A stretch of DNA of 43,594 nt, from contig NTLA01000016.1 in assembly GCA_002457435.1 (NCBI GenBank), positions 1-43,594 on the forward strand, in the 5' to 3' direction. The stretch comes from Acidimicrobiales bacterium MED-G01 (lineage in GTDB: Bacteria > Actinomycetota > Acidimicrobiia > Acidimicrobiales > Poriferisodalaceae). The notes under the pieces were generated by a model, which saw only the letters and a program-made list of their open reading frames with translations, was not told the origin of the DNA and did no database searches. Position 1 is the first letter of the stretch. The number at the start of each line of letters is the position of its first letter. The translations under genes and the position numbers were made by a program. Of the stretch, positions 7,890-15,835 are shown in pieces.

Positions 7890-8810
7890 GTGAGAGCCGC
7901 TCTGATAGAGATGGGAAGCACAAGCTTTCGGCTGACTGTCAACACGGGCCAGGAGATGGACCGAAGGAGCCATCACCTTCACCTCGGTGCTTCGGTGAGT
8001 GCAAACGGGTCGTTCACTGAGCGCGACATAGCCGCAGCAACGAGAGTGACCCATGAGTTCCTGATCAACGCCAAAGCCCACAATTGTCAAAGAGTCGTTG
8101 CCGTCGCAACCGAGTCGTTCCGTCTGGCGGCGAACGGCGTCGCCGTGGCATCGCACATAGAAAGAGAAACCGGCTGCCAAATCAAAATCTTGCTGCCCGA
8201 AGAAGAAAACACGCTCGCTTGGCAGGCCGTCGCGAACCGCTTTCCAAACACCGACCGCTTGACCACCATCGCTCTCAGCGGCGGAAGTCTAGGAATTAGT
8301 AGTGGCAGCCTCGGCAAGAAAACCCCGGTCCACAACTTTAGTTACCCCCTGGGAGCAAGCATCCTCGCGCCGCGAGCCTCTGAGGACGGCTACATAGACA
8401 CATCTACAAGAATCCGTCTTGAACACCACATCGCCGAGACCCTTAAGACAGCGGCAGCAGTCATTAAGGAGTCCGGGGATTCTTCTTTCGTGATCGTCGG
8501 CGGCATGCCGCTAGCCACCACCAAACTGATCCACACTGTTCGTCGATCCGAAGTACCCGAAAACCTCGATGGGTTAGGCATCGACTGTTCCGATTTAGGT
8601 CATCTAATAAAAACGTTCTCAGAGCTATCTATCCCGGCGCGACTGGCTCTCCCGGGGATGAGCTCTAAGAGATCCGAATACATGCCTCTAGGTGTCACCA
8701 TTCTTCGACAGACCATGCGCTCTTTGGGAGTGCATGCCGCAGTTGTCTCAACATCCGGACCGAAAGAAACACTCTTGTCCAGGCTCACAGCCGAAGCTAA
8801 GGCTGCTTAG
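7890..8810 (+). CDS. Degenerate Ppx/GppA phosphatase-like protein
   Basis: 306-aa protein with the ASKHA fold pattern of exopolyphosphatase/GppA. The first phosphate loop reads ALIEMGSTSFRL, where the family normally has D-x-G-S-N-S-x-R-L, so Asp is Glu here. ATESFRLAANG matches the family ATxAxRxAxN block, and LLPEEENTLAW retains the catalytic-Glu region. The second phosphate loop, normally D-I-G-G-G-S-T-E, is ALSGGSLGIS and lacks the acidic residues. Activity on polyphosphate or pppGpp is therefore doubtful; it may be a regulatory or altered-specificity paralogue. Start chosen at GTG 7890 because of the TAGCCT hexamer 7 nt upstream; GTG 7884 is also possible. Confidence 0.72.
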   Translation: MRAALIEMGSTSFRLTVNTGQEMDRRSHHLHLGASVSANGSFTERDIAAATRVTHEFLINAKAHNCQRVVAVATESFRLAANGVAVASHIERETGCQIKILLPEEENTLAWQAVANRFPNTDRLTTIALSGGSLGISSGSLGKKTPVHNFSYPLGASILAPRASEDGYIDTSTRIRLEHHIAETLKTAAAVIKESGDSSFVIVGGMPLATTKLIHTVRRSEVPENLDGLGIDCSDLGHLIKTFSELSIPARLALPGMSSKRSEYMPLGVTILRQTMRSLGVHAAVVSTSGPKETLLSRLTAEAKAA

Positions 8811-8870
8811 AGCCGATCTCAGACCATATGTCTCCAACCATCCGTTTGTACCAATGAAGAATTCCGGTGC

Positions 8871-8876
8871 TATCGT
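8871..8876 (+). promoter_or_regulatory. -10 hexamer TATCGT of the leuA leader
   Basis: TATCGT lies exactly 7 nt before GTG 8884, the proposed leaderless start of the leucine leader peptide. A weak -35 candidate, TTGTAC, sits at 8846-8851 with a long 19-nt spacer. Confidence 0.5.
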
Positions 8877-8883
8877 TATTGCC

Positions 8884-8922
8884 GTGAACGGATCGCTACG
8901 CGGGCTACTTCTTCTCACTTAG
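8884..8922 (+). CDS. leuA leader peptide, leucine-rich (VNGSLRGLLLLT)
   Basis: Short open frame of 12 codons ending in TAG and containing five leucine codons, four of them consecutive (CTA CTT CTT CTC) just before the last Thr codon. It sits 134 nt upstream of leuA and its stop codon abuts a perfect 10-bp hairpin. A run of Leu codons ahead of leuA is the hallmark of ribosome-mediated attenuation: scarce Leu-tRNA stalls the ribosome and changes downstream RNA folding. GTG 8884 is favoured because TATCGT stands 7 nt upstream; an in-frame ATG at 8854 would give a 22-residue peptide. Leu leader peptides ahead of leuA are known or predicted in other actinobacteria. Confidence 0.8.
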   Translation: MNGSLRGLLLLT

Positions 8923-8950
8923 GCGAGGGCTACACATAGAAGCCCTCGCC
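8922..8950 (+). promoter_or_regulatory. Attenuator hairpin in the leuA leader
   Basis: Perfect 10-bp stem GGCGAGGGCT / AGCCCTCGCC with a 9-nt loop, beginning at the last base of the leader-peptide stop codon. A ribosome finishing or stalled on the peptide would cover the 5' arm. The 3' arm CTCGCC (8945-8950) can alternatively pair with GGCGAG at 9006-9011, and CCTCC at 8955-8959 is complementary to the leuA ribosome binding site GGAGG at 9044-9048. There is no U-tract, so control may act on translation initiation as well as, or instead of, termination. The alternative pairings are inference. Confidence 0.65.
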
Positions 8951-9056
8951 ATAACCTCCTGTGCCGCAAGGCCGGGGGGTTCTTCTGCTTTTCGGGGCAG
9001 TGGACGGCGAGATGAACAGATCGAGGCGAGACAACGCACAAACGGAGGAACCACCC

Positions 9057-10760
9057 ATGGCAGACGTGAAGGGCATAAGTAAACAAAAGCCCAGTTCAAT
9101 GCCTTTCGGCAAGTACATCCACTACCCATACGCACCGGAGCTATCCGACCGCACATGGCCCGACAAGGTGACGAACGAAGCCCCTTTGTGGTGCTCAGTC
9201 GACCTCCGAGATGGCAACCAAGCACTCATAGACCCCATGGATGTCCCCCGAAAGAAACAGATGTTTGAAGCCTTAGTGGAAATGGGCTTCAAAGAAATCG
9301 AAGTTGGATTTCCATCTGCTTCCGCTCCGGATTTCGATTTCTGCAGGATGCTGATCGAAGAAGACTTAGTTCCAGACGACGTATGGATCCAGGTACTGAC
9401 TCAAAGCCGTCCCGAACTCATTGAACGAACCTATGAGTCTATTAAGGGCGCAGAAAATGCAATCGTTCACTTGTACAACCCGACTTCGACGCTTCAACGA
9501 CGAGTCGTCTACGGCCTCGACCTAGACGGGATTGTTGATATCGCACTGACCGGTACCCGCCAATGCAGAGAGCTGCGCGAACAAGCAGGCGGGTCAAATA
9601 TTCGTTTCGAGTACTCGCCGGAATCCTTCACCGGAACCGAAATAGATTTTGCTGTCGATATATGTGAACAGGTGTCAGCTGAGTGGGGTGCCACCGCTGA
9701 AGATCCCATTATTTTAAATTTGCCGGCCACTGTAGAGATGTCGACCCCAAATCTTTACGGGGACCTGATTGAGTTCTTCCACCGCACGGTGACCAATCGA
9801 GACGCGATCGTTCTTTCACTGCACCCGCACAACGACCGGGGCTGCGGGGTGGCCGCAGCTGAATTCGGAGTTATGGCTGGCGCTGACCGCGTTGAGGGAA
9901 CTTTGTTCGGAAACGGTGAACGGACAGGCAACGTCGACATCGTGACCTTGGCTATGAATCTGTTCAGTCAGGGAGTTGACCCTGAACTAGATATCAGCCA
10001 CATAGACCACATCCGCCGCATCACCGAGTACTGCAATCAGTTACCAGTTCACCCACGTCACCCTTACGGTGGGGATTTGGTATACACCGCCTTTTCAGGC
10101 AGTCATCAAGATGCAATTAAGAAGGGGTTTGAAGCGCTCTCGGATGAATATGACCTCTGGGAAGTTCCTTATCTGCCTATCGATCCCGCTCACGTTGGAC
10201 GCACCTATCAAGATGTCATTCGCGTCAACAGCCAATCAGGCAAGGGGGGTGTGGCCTATGTGATGAAAAACAACTTCGGGCTAGATCTGCCTCGGCGACT
10301 TCAGATCGAATTCAGTCAGGTAATCCAGTCGATCACAGATGAGGGAGGCGAGATTGTCCCTGAAACCATCAAAAAAACTTTCGACGAGACTTACCTTCAC
10401 CTCACTCAGCCGCTCTCCTACGTTGGTCACAAAAGCAACTTTGATTCCGAATCATCGGAGTTGTCGACAGTGACCGCCACCTTGAGTGTCTCGGGTGAAC
10501 AAAAAACGGTGACCGGTGAAGGAAACGGGCCACTGTCAGCATTCAAAACAGCGCTAGCTGACGGCTGTGGGATAAACCTGACTCTTGTTGACTATCAAGA
10601 ACATGCGATAGGTACGGGGGCGGATGCTGCAGCGGCTGCCTACGTCGAAATCGAAGCGGCGGACCGGAGTGTCCATTGGGGCGTTGGGTTGCACCCCAAT
10701 ATCGTCACAGCAAGCTTCCATGCACTCTTATCAGCAATTAATCGTTCCGAAACCAGCTGA
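9057..10760 (+). CDS. leuA: 2-isopropylmalate synthase (long form)
   Basis: 567-aa enzyme making 2-isopropylmalate from acetyl-CoA and 2-ketoisovalerate, the first committed step of leucine synthesis. It is the long actinobacterial/fungal type: the N-terminus YIHYPYAPELSDRTWPD leads into the DRE-TIM barrel motif DLRDGNQALIDPM, and the metal-binding HPHNDRG is present. The C-terminal ~130 residues match the LeuA regulatory domain that gives leucine feedback inhibition. The ATG at 9057 is chosen because GGAGG lies 8 nt upstream and homology begins there; the frame is open further upstream to 8961. Expression is probably controlled by the leader peptide and hairpin upstream. No other leu or ilv gene is in the window. 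Confidence 0.97.
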   Translation: MADVKGISKQKPSSMPFGKYIHYPYAPELSDRTWPDKVTNEAPLWCSVDLRDGNQALIDPMDVPRKKQMFEALVEMGFKEIEVGFPSASAPDFDFCRMLIEEDLVPDDVWIQVLTQSRPELIERTYESIKGAENAIVHLYNPTSTLQRRVVYGLDLDGIVDIALTGTRQCRELREQAGGSNIRFEYSPESFTGTEIDFAVDICEQVSAEWGATAEDPIILNLPATVEMSTPNLYGDLIEFFHRTVTNRDAIVLSLHPHNDRGCGVAAAEFGVMAGADRVEGTLFGNGERTGNVDIVTLAMNLFSQGVDPELDISHIDHIRRITEYCNQLPVHPRHPYGGDLVYTAFSGSHQDAIKKGFEALSDEYDLWEVPYLPIDPAHVGRTYQDVIRVNSQSGKGGVAYVMKNNFGLDLPRRLQIEFSQVIQSITDEGGEIVPETIKKTFDETYLHLTQPLSYVGHKSNFDSESSELSTVTATLSVSGEQKTVTGEGNGPLSAFKTALADGCGINLTLVDYQEHAIGTGADAAAAAYVEIEAADRSVHWGVGLHPNIVTASFHALLSAINRSETS

Positions 10761-10800
10761 CCGCGCCCGCGGATGGCTGAACTTCGATCAGAATCATTAA

Positions 10801-11541
10801 GTGGCGCTATCTAGCTTTGCTGACGGGTCGTTATTCGGAACCCGTTTTGGGACTGCTGCTCCGCGCGTTGTCGCGTTACATGGCTGGGGCAGATCTCATC
10901 AAGATTTCGCATCGAGCCTCAAAGGCCTGGACGCAATCAGCGTTGACCTACCCGGCTTTGGGGTATCACCAGTCCCCTCTGAGGCGGGAGGGGCGTCCAT
11001 GTACGCAAATCTTGTTGCGCCGATTCTTGATATCTGCGACACCCCGGTGATTTTGGTCGGACACAGCTTCGGCGGAAGGGTTGCGGTCCATTTGGCAGAG
11101 CAACGGCCGGCTGCCATCGGAGGAATCGTTCTGACCGGCGTGCCGCTCCTCCACCGAGCGCATCGCCGAGCTCGACCCGCCTTGCCGTACCGCTTCGGGC
11201 GCCTATTGAACGGGTGGGGTCTCCTCAGCGACGGATTTTTAGAAGGTCTACGCGACAAATACGGGAGTGCTGACTATCGAGCTGTATCGGGCGTCATGCG
11301 TGACATTTTGGTGACCGTCGTCAACGAATCTTACGAACAGCAACTGCGGTCTATATCGGCACCGGTGGACCTTGTATGGGGTGACGGCGATGATGCCGCC
11401 CCTCCCGAAATCGCAGCGAGGGCCGAGGCTCTACTGGCAGATGCCAGGTTGACGCTTTTGGGTGGTATCGACCACTTTGTGCCAACCACAGCTCCCTTCG
11501 CGTTGCGCGAAGCAATTGATCGCCGTTTGGGTGCCCTGTAG
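10801..11541 (+). CDS. Alpha/beta hydrolase
   Basis: 246-aa alpha/beta-hydrolase fold protein. Visible features are the oxyanion HGWG near residue 26, the nucleophile elbow VGHSFGG, and a late GGIDHFVP that supplies the catalytic His. No signal peptide. It begins with GTG without a clear ribosome binding site; CAGAAT lies 6 nt upstream and could be a leaderless -10. Its stop overlaps the start of the MurF-like gene (TAGTG), so it opens a four-gene run with cell-wall ligases. Hydrolysis of an ester or amide linked to envelope metabolism is a context-based inference; the substrate is unknown. Confidence 0.85.
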   Translation: MALSSFADGSLFGTRFGTAAPRVVALHGWGRSHQDFASSLKGLDAISVDLPGFGVSPVPSEAGGASMYANLVAPILDICDTPVILVGHSFGGRVAVHLAEQRPAAIGGIVLTGVPLLHRAHRRARPALPYRFGRLLNGWGLLSDGFLEGLRDKYGSADYRAVSGVMRDILVTVVNESYEQQLRSISAPVDLVWGDGDDAAPPEIAARAEALLADARLTLLGGIDHFVPTTAPFALREAIDRRLGAL

Positions 11542-13058
11542 TGACTGTTACGGATAGCTATCTGGTCGCCTGTATCGGGGCTTTGCTGTTCTCAAGTGCG
11601 CGGTGGTTTCGAGTTGCGCAACGAGAGCATTATCTTGCCTGGTCCGCGTCACGTTTTGCTCTTCGCTGGTGGAGCTTGGGGGCCGTCAACCCGTTGCTGT
11701 TTGTGATCACAGTATTCTCTGTGATCGCATCTGCTTGGTTTCCATTCGCGTGCCTCGTTGCAGCACTTGTTGTGTGTGTCGGACCGTTGGGCCTCAAACT
11801 CAAGGGTCGCACTAGTTCTCTCGCTTGGACTCGCAGACTTCGTACCGTGGCCGCTGTCTCGGTGCTATTCGCCTTTGTCTTGTTTCTGGCGATACGACAG
11901 CTCGGGGGCGGGTCAGTCGGCTACGCCGTCGTTGTGGTTCTCGCTCCAGCCTTCATCGATATTGCTTTGGTTTTGTTGAAACCAGTCGAAAAAAGATTTT
12001 CTCAAAAGTATGTGACGCAGGCAGCGAACACTTTGGAGCGCGTCAATCCAATTCGAGTGGCGATCACTGGTTCCTATGGCAAGACCACGATTAAGGGATA
12101 CGTTCGTCACCTTTTGTCTGAAACTCGCAGTGTTGTAGCCAGCCCCGCGAGCTTCAACAACAGTGCTGGACTTTCCCGTTCAGTTAACGAACATCTCACC
12201 GATGGCACCGAGATTTTTGTAGCTGAGATGGGCACCTACGGCCCTGGCGAAATCGCCGAGTTAGTGAGTTGGGTAAAGCCATCAATCTCAGTGTTATCTG
12301 CGATCGGCCCGGTACACCTAGAACGTTTTGGAGATCTAGATACGGTTGTCGCTTCAAAAAGTGAAATCTTTTCAACCAGCAGAACAGCGGTGATCAACGT
12401 GGACGCCTACGGATTGGCGGCCGAAGCTGATCGCCTCCAGGCATCTGGTATCGATGTCTTGAGATGTTCTGCCAAAGATCCGACTGCAGACATTTTTGTT
12501 ACCTCGACTGAGGGGCTAGCAGTGACGGTTTCTGATCGGGTGATTATTGCAGGGCTAGAAAGCGACGCTGCCCCCACCAACGTCGCATGTGCCGTCGCTG
12601 TCGCCACGGCACTAGATGTCCCTGACGCAACAATTGCTCATCTTCTGACAGACCTGCCAACAGCAGATCACCGGCGCCAAGTTCTCCTCAGCCAATCAGG
12701 TGTCACCATCGTTGACGACACCTATAACAGCAATCCGGCAGGGGCTGCAGCCGCTTTAGAAACACTGGCCAGAACTGGTGCTAACCGCAAAGCAGTAGTG
12801 ACACCGGGAATGATTGAACTCGGCAATCGACAAGCGACAGAGAATAGGCGGTTCGGAGTTGACGCCAGCCTTGTCGCAGACGATCTCATTATTGTCGGTC
12901 GAACAAACAAGGCTGCTCTCGCTAACGGAGCCAGAGACGGTACTGCTCGGGTTCACTTGCTACCGAACCGTGATGAGGCGATCAAATGGGTCCGAAAAAA
13001 CCTCAAGGCAGGCGATGCTGTGCTGTACGAGAACGATCTACCTGATCACTACGCTTGA
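11541..13058 (+). CDS. Membrane-anchored MurF-like Mur ligase
   Basis: 505-aa protein with about five hydrophobic segments in residues 1-150 (near 5-20, 47-63, 67-84, 101-118, 126-146), followed by Mur-ligase central and C-terminal domains. The ATP loop TGSYGKTT is at 176-183. FNNSAGLSRSVNEHL, AEMGTYGPGEIAELV and GPVHLERFG match MurF, as does VDDTYNSNPAGAAAALETL. MurF adds a D-Ala-D-Ala dipeptide to the UDP-MurNAc-tripeptide. Here the usual soluble N-terminal UDP-binding domain is replaced by membrane helices, so the acceptor may be lipid-linked. Directly downstream is a D-Ala-D-Ala-type ligase, which would make the dipeptide donor. It overlaps the hydrolase gene by 1 nt. Whether it is the housekeeping MurF or a second ligase cannot be told from this window. 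Confidence 0.85.
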   Translation: MTVTDSYLVACIGALLFSSARWFRVAQREHYLAWSASRFALRWWSLGAVNPLLFVITVFSVIASAWFPFACLVAALVVCVGPLGLKLKGRTSSLAWTRRLRTVAAVSVLFAFVLFLAIRQLGGGSVGYAVVVVLAPAFIDIALVLLKPVEKRFSQKYVTQAANTLERVNPIRVAITGSYGKTTIKGYVRHLLSETRSVVASPASFNNSAGLSRSVNEHLTDGTEIFVAEMGTYGPGEIAELVSWVKPSISVLSAIGPVHLERFGDLDTVVASKSEIFSTSRTAVINVDAYGLAAEADRLQASGIDVLRCSAKDPTADIFVTSTEGLAVTVSDRVIIAGLESDAAPTNVACAVAVATALDVPDATIAHLLTDLPTADHRRQVLLSQSGVTIVDDTYNSNPAGAAAALETLARTGANRKAVVTPGMIELGNRQATENRRFGVDASLVADDLIIVGRTNKAALANGARDGTARVHLLPNRDEAIKWVRKNLKAGDAVLYENDLPDHYA

Positions 13059-13126
13059 GTACAGACCTCACCAAGAATCTGGGGGTGACACCCGTCCCGA
13101 GGCCATCTACGGTTTCATAGGAGATA

Positions 13127-14230
13127 ATGAACCGTCCAGCAGTCTGCTTCGGCAGCCCATCCCCCGAACACGACATCTCGATCCTTACAGGGTTGCAGGC
13201 TGTCCGAGCGTTGTCCGATGCCGGGAACGAAGTGGTGGCTCTCTATTGGTCCAAAACAGGGAACTGGTTCCAGGTTCCGGCCGACATCGAACCAAGTGAG
13301 TTCGCCGATGGGTTACCAAGGTCAGCAGAACCAATATCAATCAAAATTGGCGAGAACGGCGGTTTCTACAAGCTCACTAGACGCAACAAACAAAGCCTCA
13401 TCGACATCTCGGCTGTAGTGGTGTGCTGTCATGGTGGACCCGGTGAAGATGGCAGTCTCCAAGCAATGTTTGACTTAGCTGGTATCCGTTACACAGGCCC
13501 TAGCCAGCAAGGGGCCGCTATCGGCATGGACAAGCTGGCATTTTCGGGAACCATGGAGGCAGCAGGAATAGCAAGCTTGCCGCTACATCTCGTAACCGAC
13601 GACTTAGCTCTTGACGAAACTGGTCCATTCATAATCAAACCGCGGTTCGGTGGATCTTCAATAGGCATCGAAGTGGTTGACGACCTCACAACTGCCAAAG
13701 CACTGGTAAAAACTCAACCGCTGCTTCGTCATGGAGCGGTGATACAGAAGTACCTCAGCGACGCCATTGACCTCAACATCTCAGTTCGGACCTACCCTGA
13801 GACAACTTTGAGCGCGGTCGAACGTCCACTTCGCCCAGAAGATGGTGGCATATACAGCTACGCCGACAAGTACCTAACCGGGTCGCAAGGGATGGCCAGC
13901 GCCCCCAGAGAACTGCCAGCCGAGTTACCTCCAAACATCGAGGGACAGCTGAGAACTATCGCTGACCAAGTAGTCCATTTAGCCATGGTTCGATCTGTGG
14001 CACGCATCGACTTCCTTTGGAACGCAGACGCTCTTTGGGTAAACGAAATCAACACCATCCCCGGGTCGCTTAGCTGGTACTTCTGGTCCCACGAAGGCAT
14101 CTCCTTTGACCAACTGCTAACCGAACTGATCCGAGAGGCCACAGAAAGCCCAGCAGTAACATTCCAAACCGATGGTGCCGATGGAACAGCCTTACGCGAT
14201 GTCGGGGCAATCTCACACAAGTTGGCCTAA
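13127..14230 (+). CDS. ddl: D-alanine--D-alanine ligase family (ATP-grasp)
   Basis: 367-aa ATP-grasp ligase joining two D-amino acids, normally D-Ala with D-Ala, for peptidoglycan. Seen: an N-terminal FGSPSPEHDISILTG, the substrate loop HGGPGEDGSLQAMFDLAGI, the ATP-binding IIKPRFGGSSIGI, and the metal-binding ARIDFLW...WVNEINTIPGSLSWYFW. Tyr at the omega-loop position would suggest D-Ala-D-Ala; the segment GGIYSYADKYL may be that region, but I would not decide D-Ala versus D-lactate specificity by eye. ATG 13127 has AGGAG 3 nt upstream at 13119-13123. The stop overlaps the lipoprotein start by one base. The linkage with the MurF-like gene is functional: Ddl product is MurF substrate. Confidence 0.9.
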   Translation: MNRPAVCFGSPSPEHDISILTGLQAVRALSDAGNEVVALYWSKTGNWFQVPADIEPSEFADGLPRSAEPISIKIGENGGFYKLTRRNKQSLIDISAVVVCCHGGPGEDGSLQAMFDLAGIRYTGPSQQGAAIGMDKLAFSGTMEAAGIASLPLHLVTDDLALDETGPFIIKPRFGGSSIGIEVVDDLTTAKALVKTQPLLRHGAVIQKYLSDAIDLNISVRTYPETTLSAVERPLRPEDGGIYSYADKYLTGSQGMASAPRELPAELPPNIEGQLRTIADQVVHLAMVRSVARIDFLWNADALWVNEINTIPGSLSWYFWSHEGISFDQLLTELIREATESPAVTFQTDGADGTALRDVGAISHKLA

Positions 14231-15180
14231 TGAAGCGCTGCCTCACTTTTTGGGTATTTCCATTAATTGCAGCCGCATGTTCGTATGGAACCAACACTCC
14301 TGATCAAGCAGAACAATTTACGAGCGACCTCACCGAGAAAGAGCGCGCTTGCGTCGAGGGTCGCCTCCTCACAGGCTGGGATTTGAACCTAACCGACCTC
14401 GACAGCGATCTCAGTCCTGACGAGGAGATCGCCCTCGATACAGCCACTGAGTTGTGTCGATTGACCGCAAACAACCCGCCCGTTCCACTTCCGACCGATA
14501 ACGAAAGGCCACAGGTTTCAGAAGAACTCTTACAAGCCCCATCTGTCTTCAGTCCAAGTGACGCTCCTCCGGGCGAGGACCCGCGTTTGGACCAGTACTG
14601 GCTGGAATGCGGATTAGGAAGCGCTAGAGCCTGCGATGACCTCTTCTACTCAGCGCCTCGCGGAAGCCAGTACGAACAATTTGCGTTCAGCTGTGGAGGT
14701 CGTCGCAACATGGACTGCTCACTACTTTTAGGCATCGACCAACCTGATGGAGATCTCAGCCCTCTGACCCCAGCACCTGGCGACGACGAGAATCTGGATC
14801 AGTTATGGACTCGTTGCTCTGAGGGCAGCACCTCAGCTTGTGGCGAATTACGGCTAGTGGCTGTAAGCGGGTCCCTCTACTCTCAGTTCGGCACAAGCTG
14901 TGGGGCCCGAGGAACCACCTATTGCACTCTGATCCTTGAATACGACGGTGAACCACCATCACTCGATGATTTGAACCCCACTATGAATCCACCTGGTCAA
15001 GATGAACTGCTGGACCAGCTATGGGAACTTTGTGGCAACCAAGACGCCCGAGCGTGCAAGGACCTCGCTCAACACGGCCCAGCCGACAGCGTCTATATAA
15101 AGTTCGGCATCTCGTGTGGGGGACGGTCGGTGGCTCCGTGTGCACGATTGTTCGCTGACTTAGAGCCGCCGAGCTCCTAA
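14230..15180 (+). CDS. Lipoprotein with three Cys-rich ~70-residue repeats
   Basis: 316-aa secreted protein. Residues 1-17 form a short signal with a lipobox-like IAAAC, Cys17 being the likely lipidated residue. Three tandem repeats start at L120, L189 and L261 (spacing 69 and 72). Each has the pattern LDQ(Y/L)W-x2-C, then AC-x2-L, then S-x-Y-x-(Q/K)F-x3-CG(G/A)R and a final Cys, so four cysteines per repeat, suggesting two disulfides. I recall similar LDxLWxxC...FGxxCGGR motifs in other actinobacterial envelope proteins, but know no function. The ATG overlaps the ddl stop (TAATG), so it is coupled to the cell-wall ligases. Its stop overlaps the convergent tetR stop. Confidence 0.8.
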   Translation: MKRCLTFWVFPLIAAACSYGTNTPDQAEQFTSDLTEKERACVEGRLLTGWDLNLTDLDSDLSPDEEIALDTATELCRLTANNPPVPLPTDNERPQVSEELLQAPSVFSPSDAPPGEDPRLDQYWLECGLGSARACDDLFYSAPRGSQYEQFAFSCGGRRNMDCSLLLGIDQPDGDLSPLTPAPGDDENLDQLWTRCSEGSTSACGELRLVAVSGSLYSQFGTSCGARGTTYCTLILEYDGEPPSLDDLNPTMNPPGQDELLDQLWELCGNQDARACKDLAQHGPADSVYIKFGISCGGRSVAPCARLFADLEPPSS

Positions 15181-15767
15181 TCGGCGATCAATGCTGCTCT
15201 CAGAAACTCAATAGTTTCTCGTCGAGCCTTCACAAGCGAACGTAAATCCGGCTCAAGGCCGAGGGCTCGCATCACTTCGGGTTCGGTAGCTACGCCGACC
15301 ACCGCCGAATACACAGCAAGCAACAACATGCGCGGGTCGTGTCGACGGAAGCGACCAGCAACCATTTCTGTCTCTACGAAACGCACCGCCTCCCCAAGCA
15401 TGACGCTCATAGCCGACGCTAATTCTCCTGAGGCTGTGCCACCTTGACGCGTCACCAAACGCACTAAACCAAGGACTTCTGGCCGCCGAGCGGCAAGTGA
15501 AAACGTTGCTCGAACCAAATCTTCAATACGTTGAAATCCTCGTGCTTGTGGATCGGCTGCCCCGGAAAGAGCAGCGCCGAGTTCGCGAACAGCAAGTTCA
15601 ATTGTCGCAGTCAACAGATGCTCTTTGGAAGAGAAGTGATAGAGGATCGCCTGTTTGGTGATTCCTAGATCAGCTGCCAAGTCGTCTAAAGACGTTGAGT
15701 CATATCCCCGCAATCCAAATGCAGCCAAAGCTGAGTTGAGGATGCGTTCGCGGGTAGGAACGGGCAC
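15177..15767 (-). CDS. TetR-family transcriptional regulator
   Basis: 196-aa regulator with an N-terminal helix-turn-helix: RERILNSALAAFGLRGYDSTS then LDDLAADLGITKQAILYHFSSKEHLL, the standard TetR pattern. The C-terminal ligand domain (about residues 60-196) is not assignable. It is divergent from the SDR-HAD gene across a perfect 7-bp dyad (15798-15815) that is very likely its operator, so it should repress both itself and the SDR-HAD/LarA-like/PlsC genes. I prefer GTG 15767, because TAGAAT stands 7 nt upstream as a leaderless -10; GTG 15773 adds two residues. In this context the ligand could be an acyl-CoA or lipid, but that is inference. Confidence 0.9.
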   Translation of the reverse strand: MPVPTRERILNSALAAFGLRGYDSTSLDDLAADLGITKQAILYHFSSKEHLLTATIELAVRELGAALSGAADPQARGFQRIEDLVRATFSLAARRPEVLGLVRLVTRQGGTASGELASAMSVMLGEAVRFVETEMVAGRFRRHDPRMLLLAVYSAVVGVATEPEVMRALGLEPDLRSLVKARRETIEFLRAALIAD

Positions 15768-15774
15768 AGACACA

Positions 15775-15780
15775 TTCTAG
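15775..15780 (-). promoter_or_regulatory. -10 hexamer TAGAAT of tetR
   Basis: Read on the minus strand, TAGAAT is 7 nt before GTG 15767. The -35 region of this promoter would fall in the operator, which fits autorepression. Confidence 0.5.
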
Positions 15781-15797
15781 GACGAAATCAAACATGT

Positions 15798-15815
15798 ACT
15801 TACCATTTGGTAAGT
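15798..15815. promoter_or_regulatory. TetR operator: ACTTACC-N4-GGTAAGT
   Basis: Perfect 7-bp inverted repeat with a 4-nt spacer in the divergent tetR/SDR-HAD promoter region. It lies just upstream of both candidate -10 hexamers (15775-15780 minus, 15823-15828 plus), a position expected for repression of both transcripts. It also means the ATG at 15794 is inside the control region and is not the likely start of the SDR-HAD gene. Confidence 0.8.
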
Positions 15816-15822
15816 TTTCTGA

Positions 15823-15828
15823 TAGAAC
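15823..15828 (+). promoter_or_regulatory. -10 hexamer TAGAAC of the SDR-HAD gene
   Basis: TAGAAC is 7 nt before GTG 15836, mirroring the tetR side. The last base is C rather than T. It supports a leaderless start at 15836. Confidence 0.4.
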
Positions 15829-15835
15829 TATTGAT

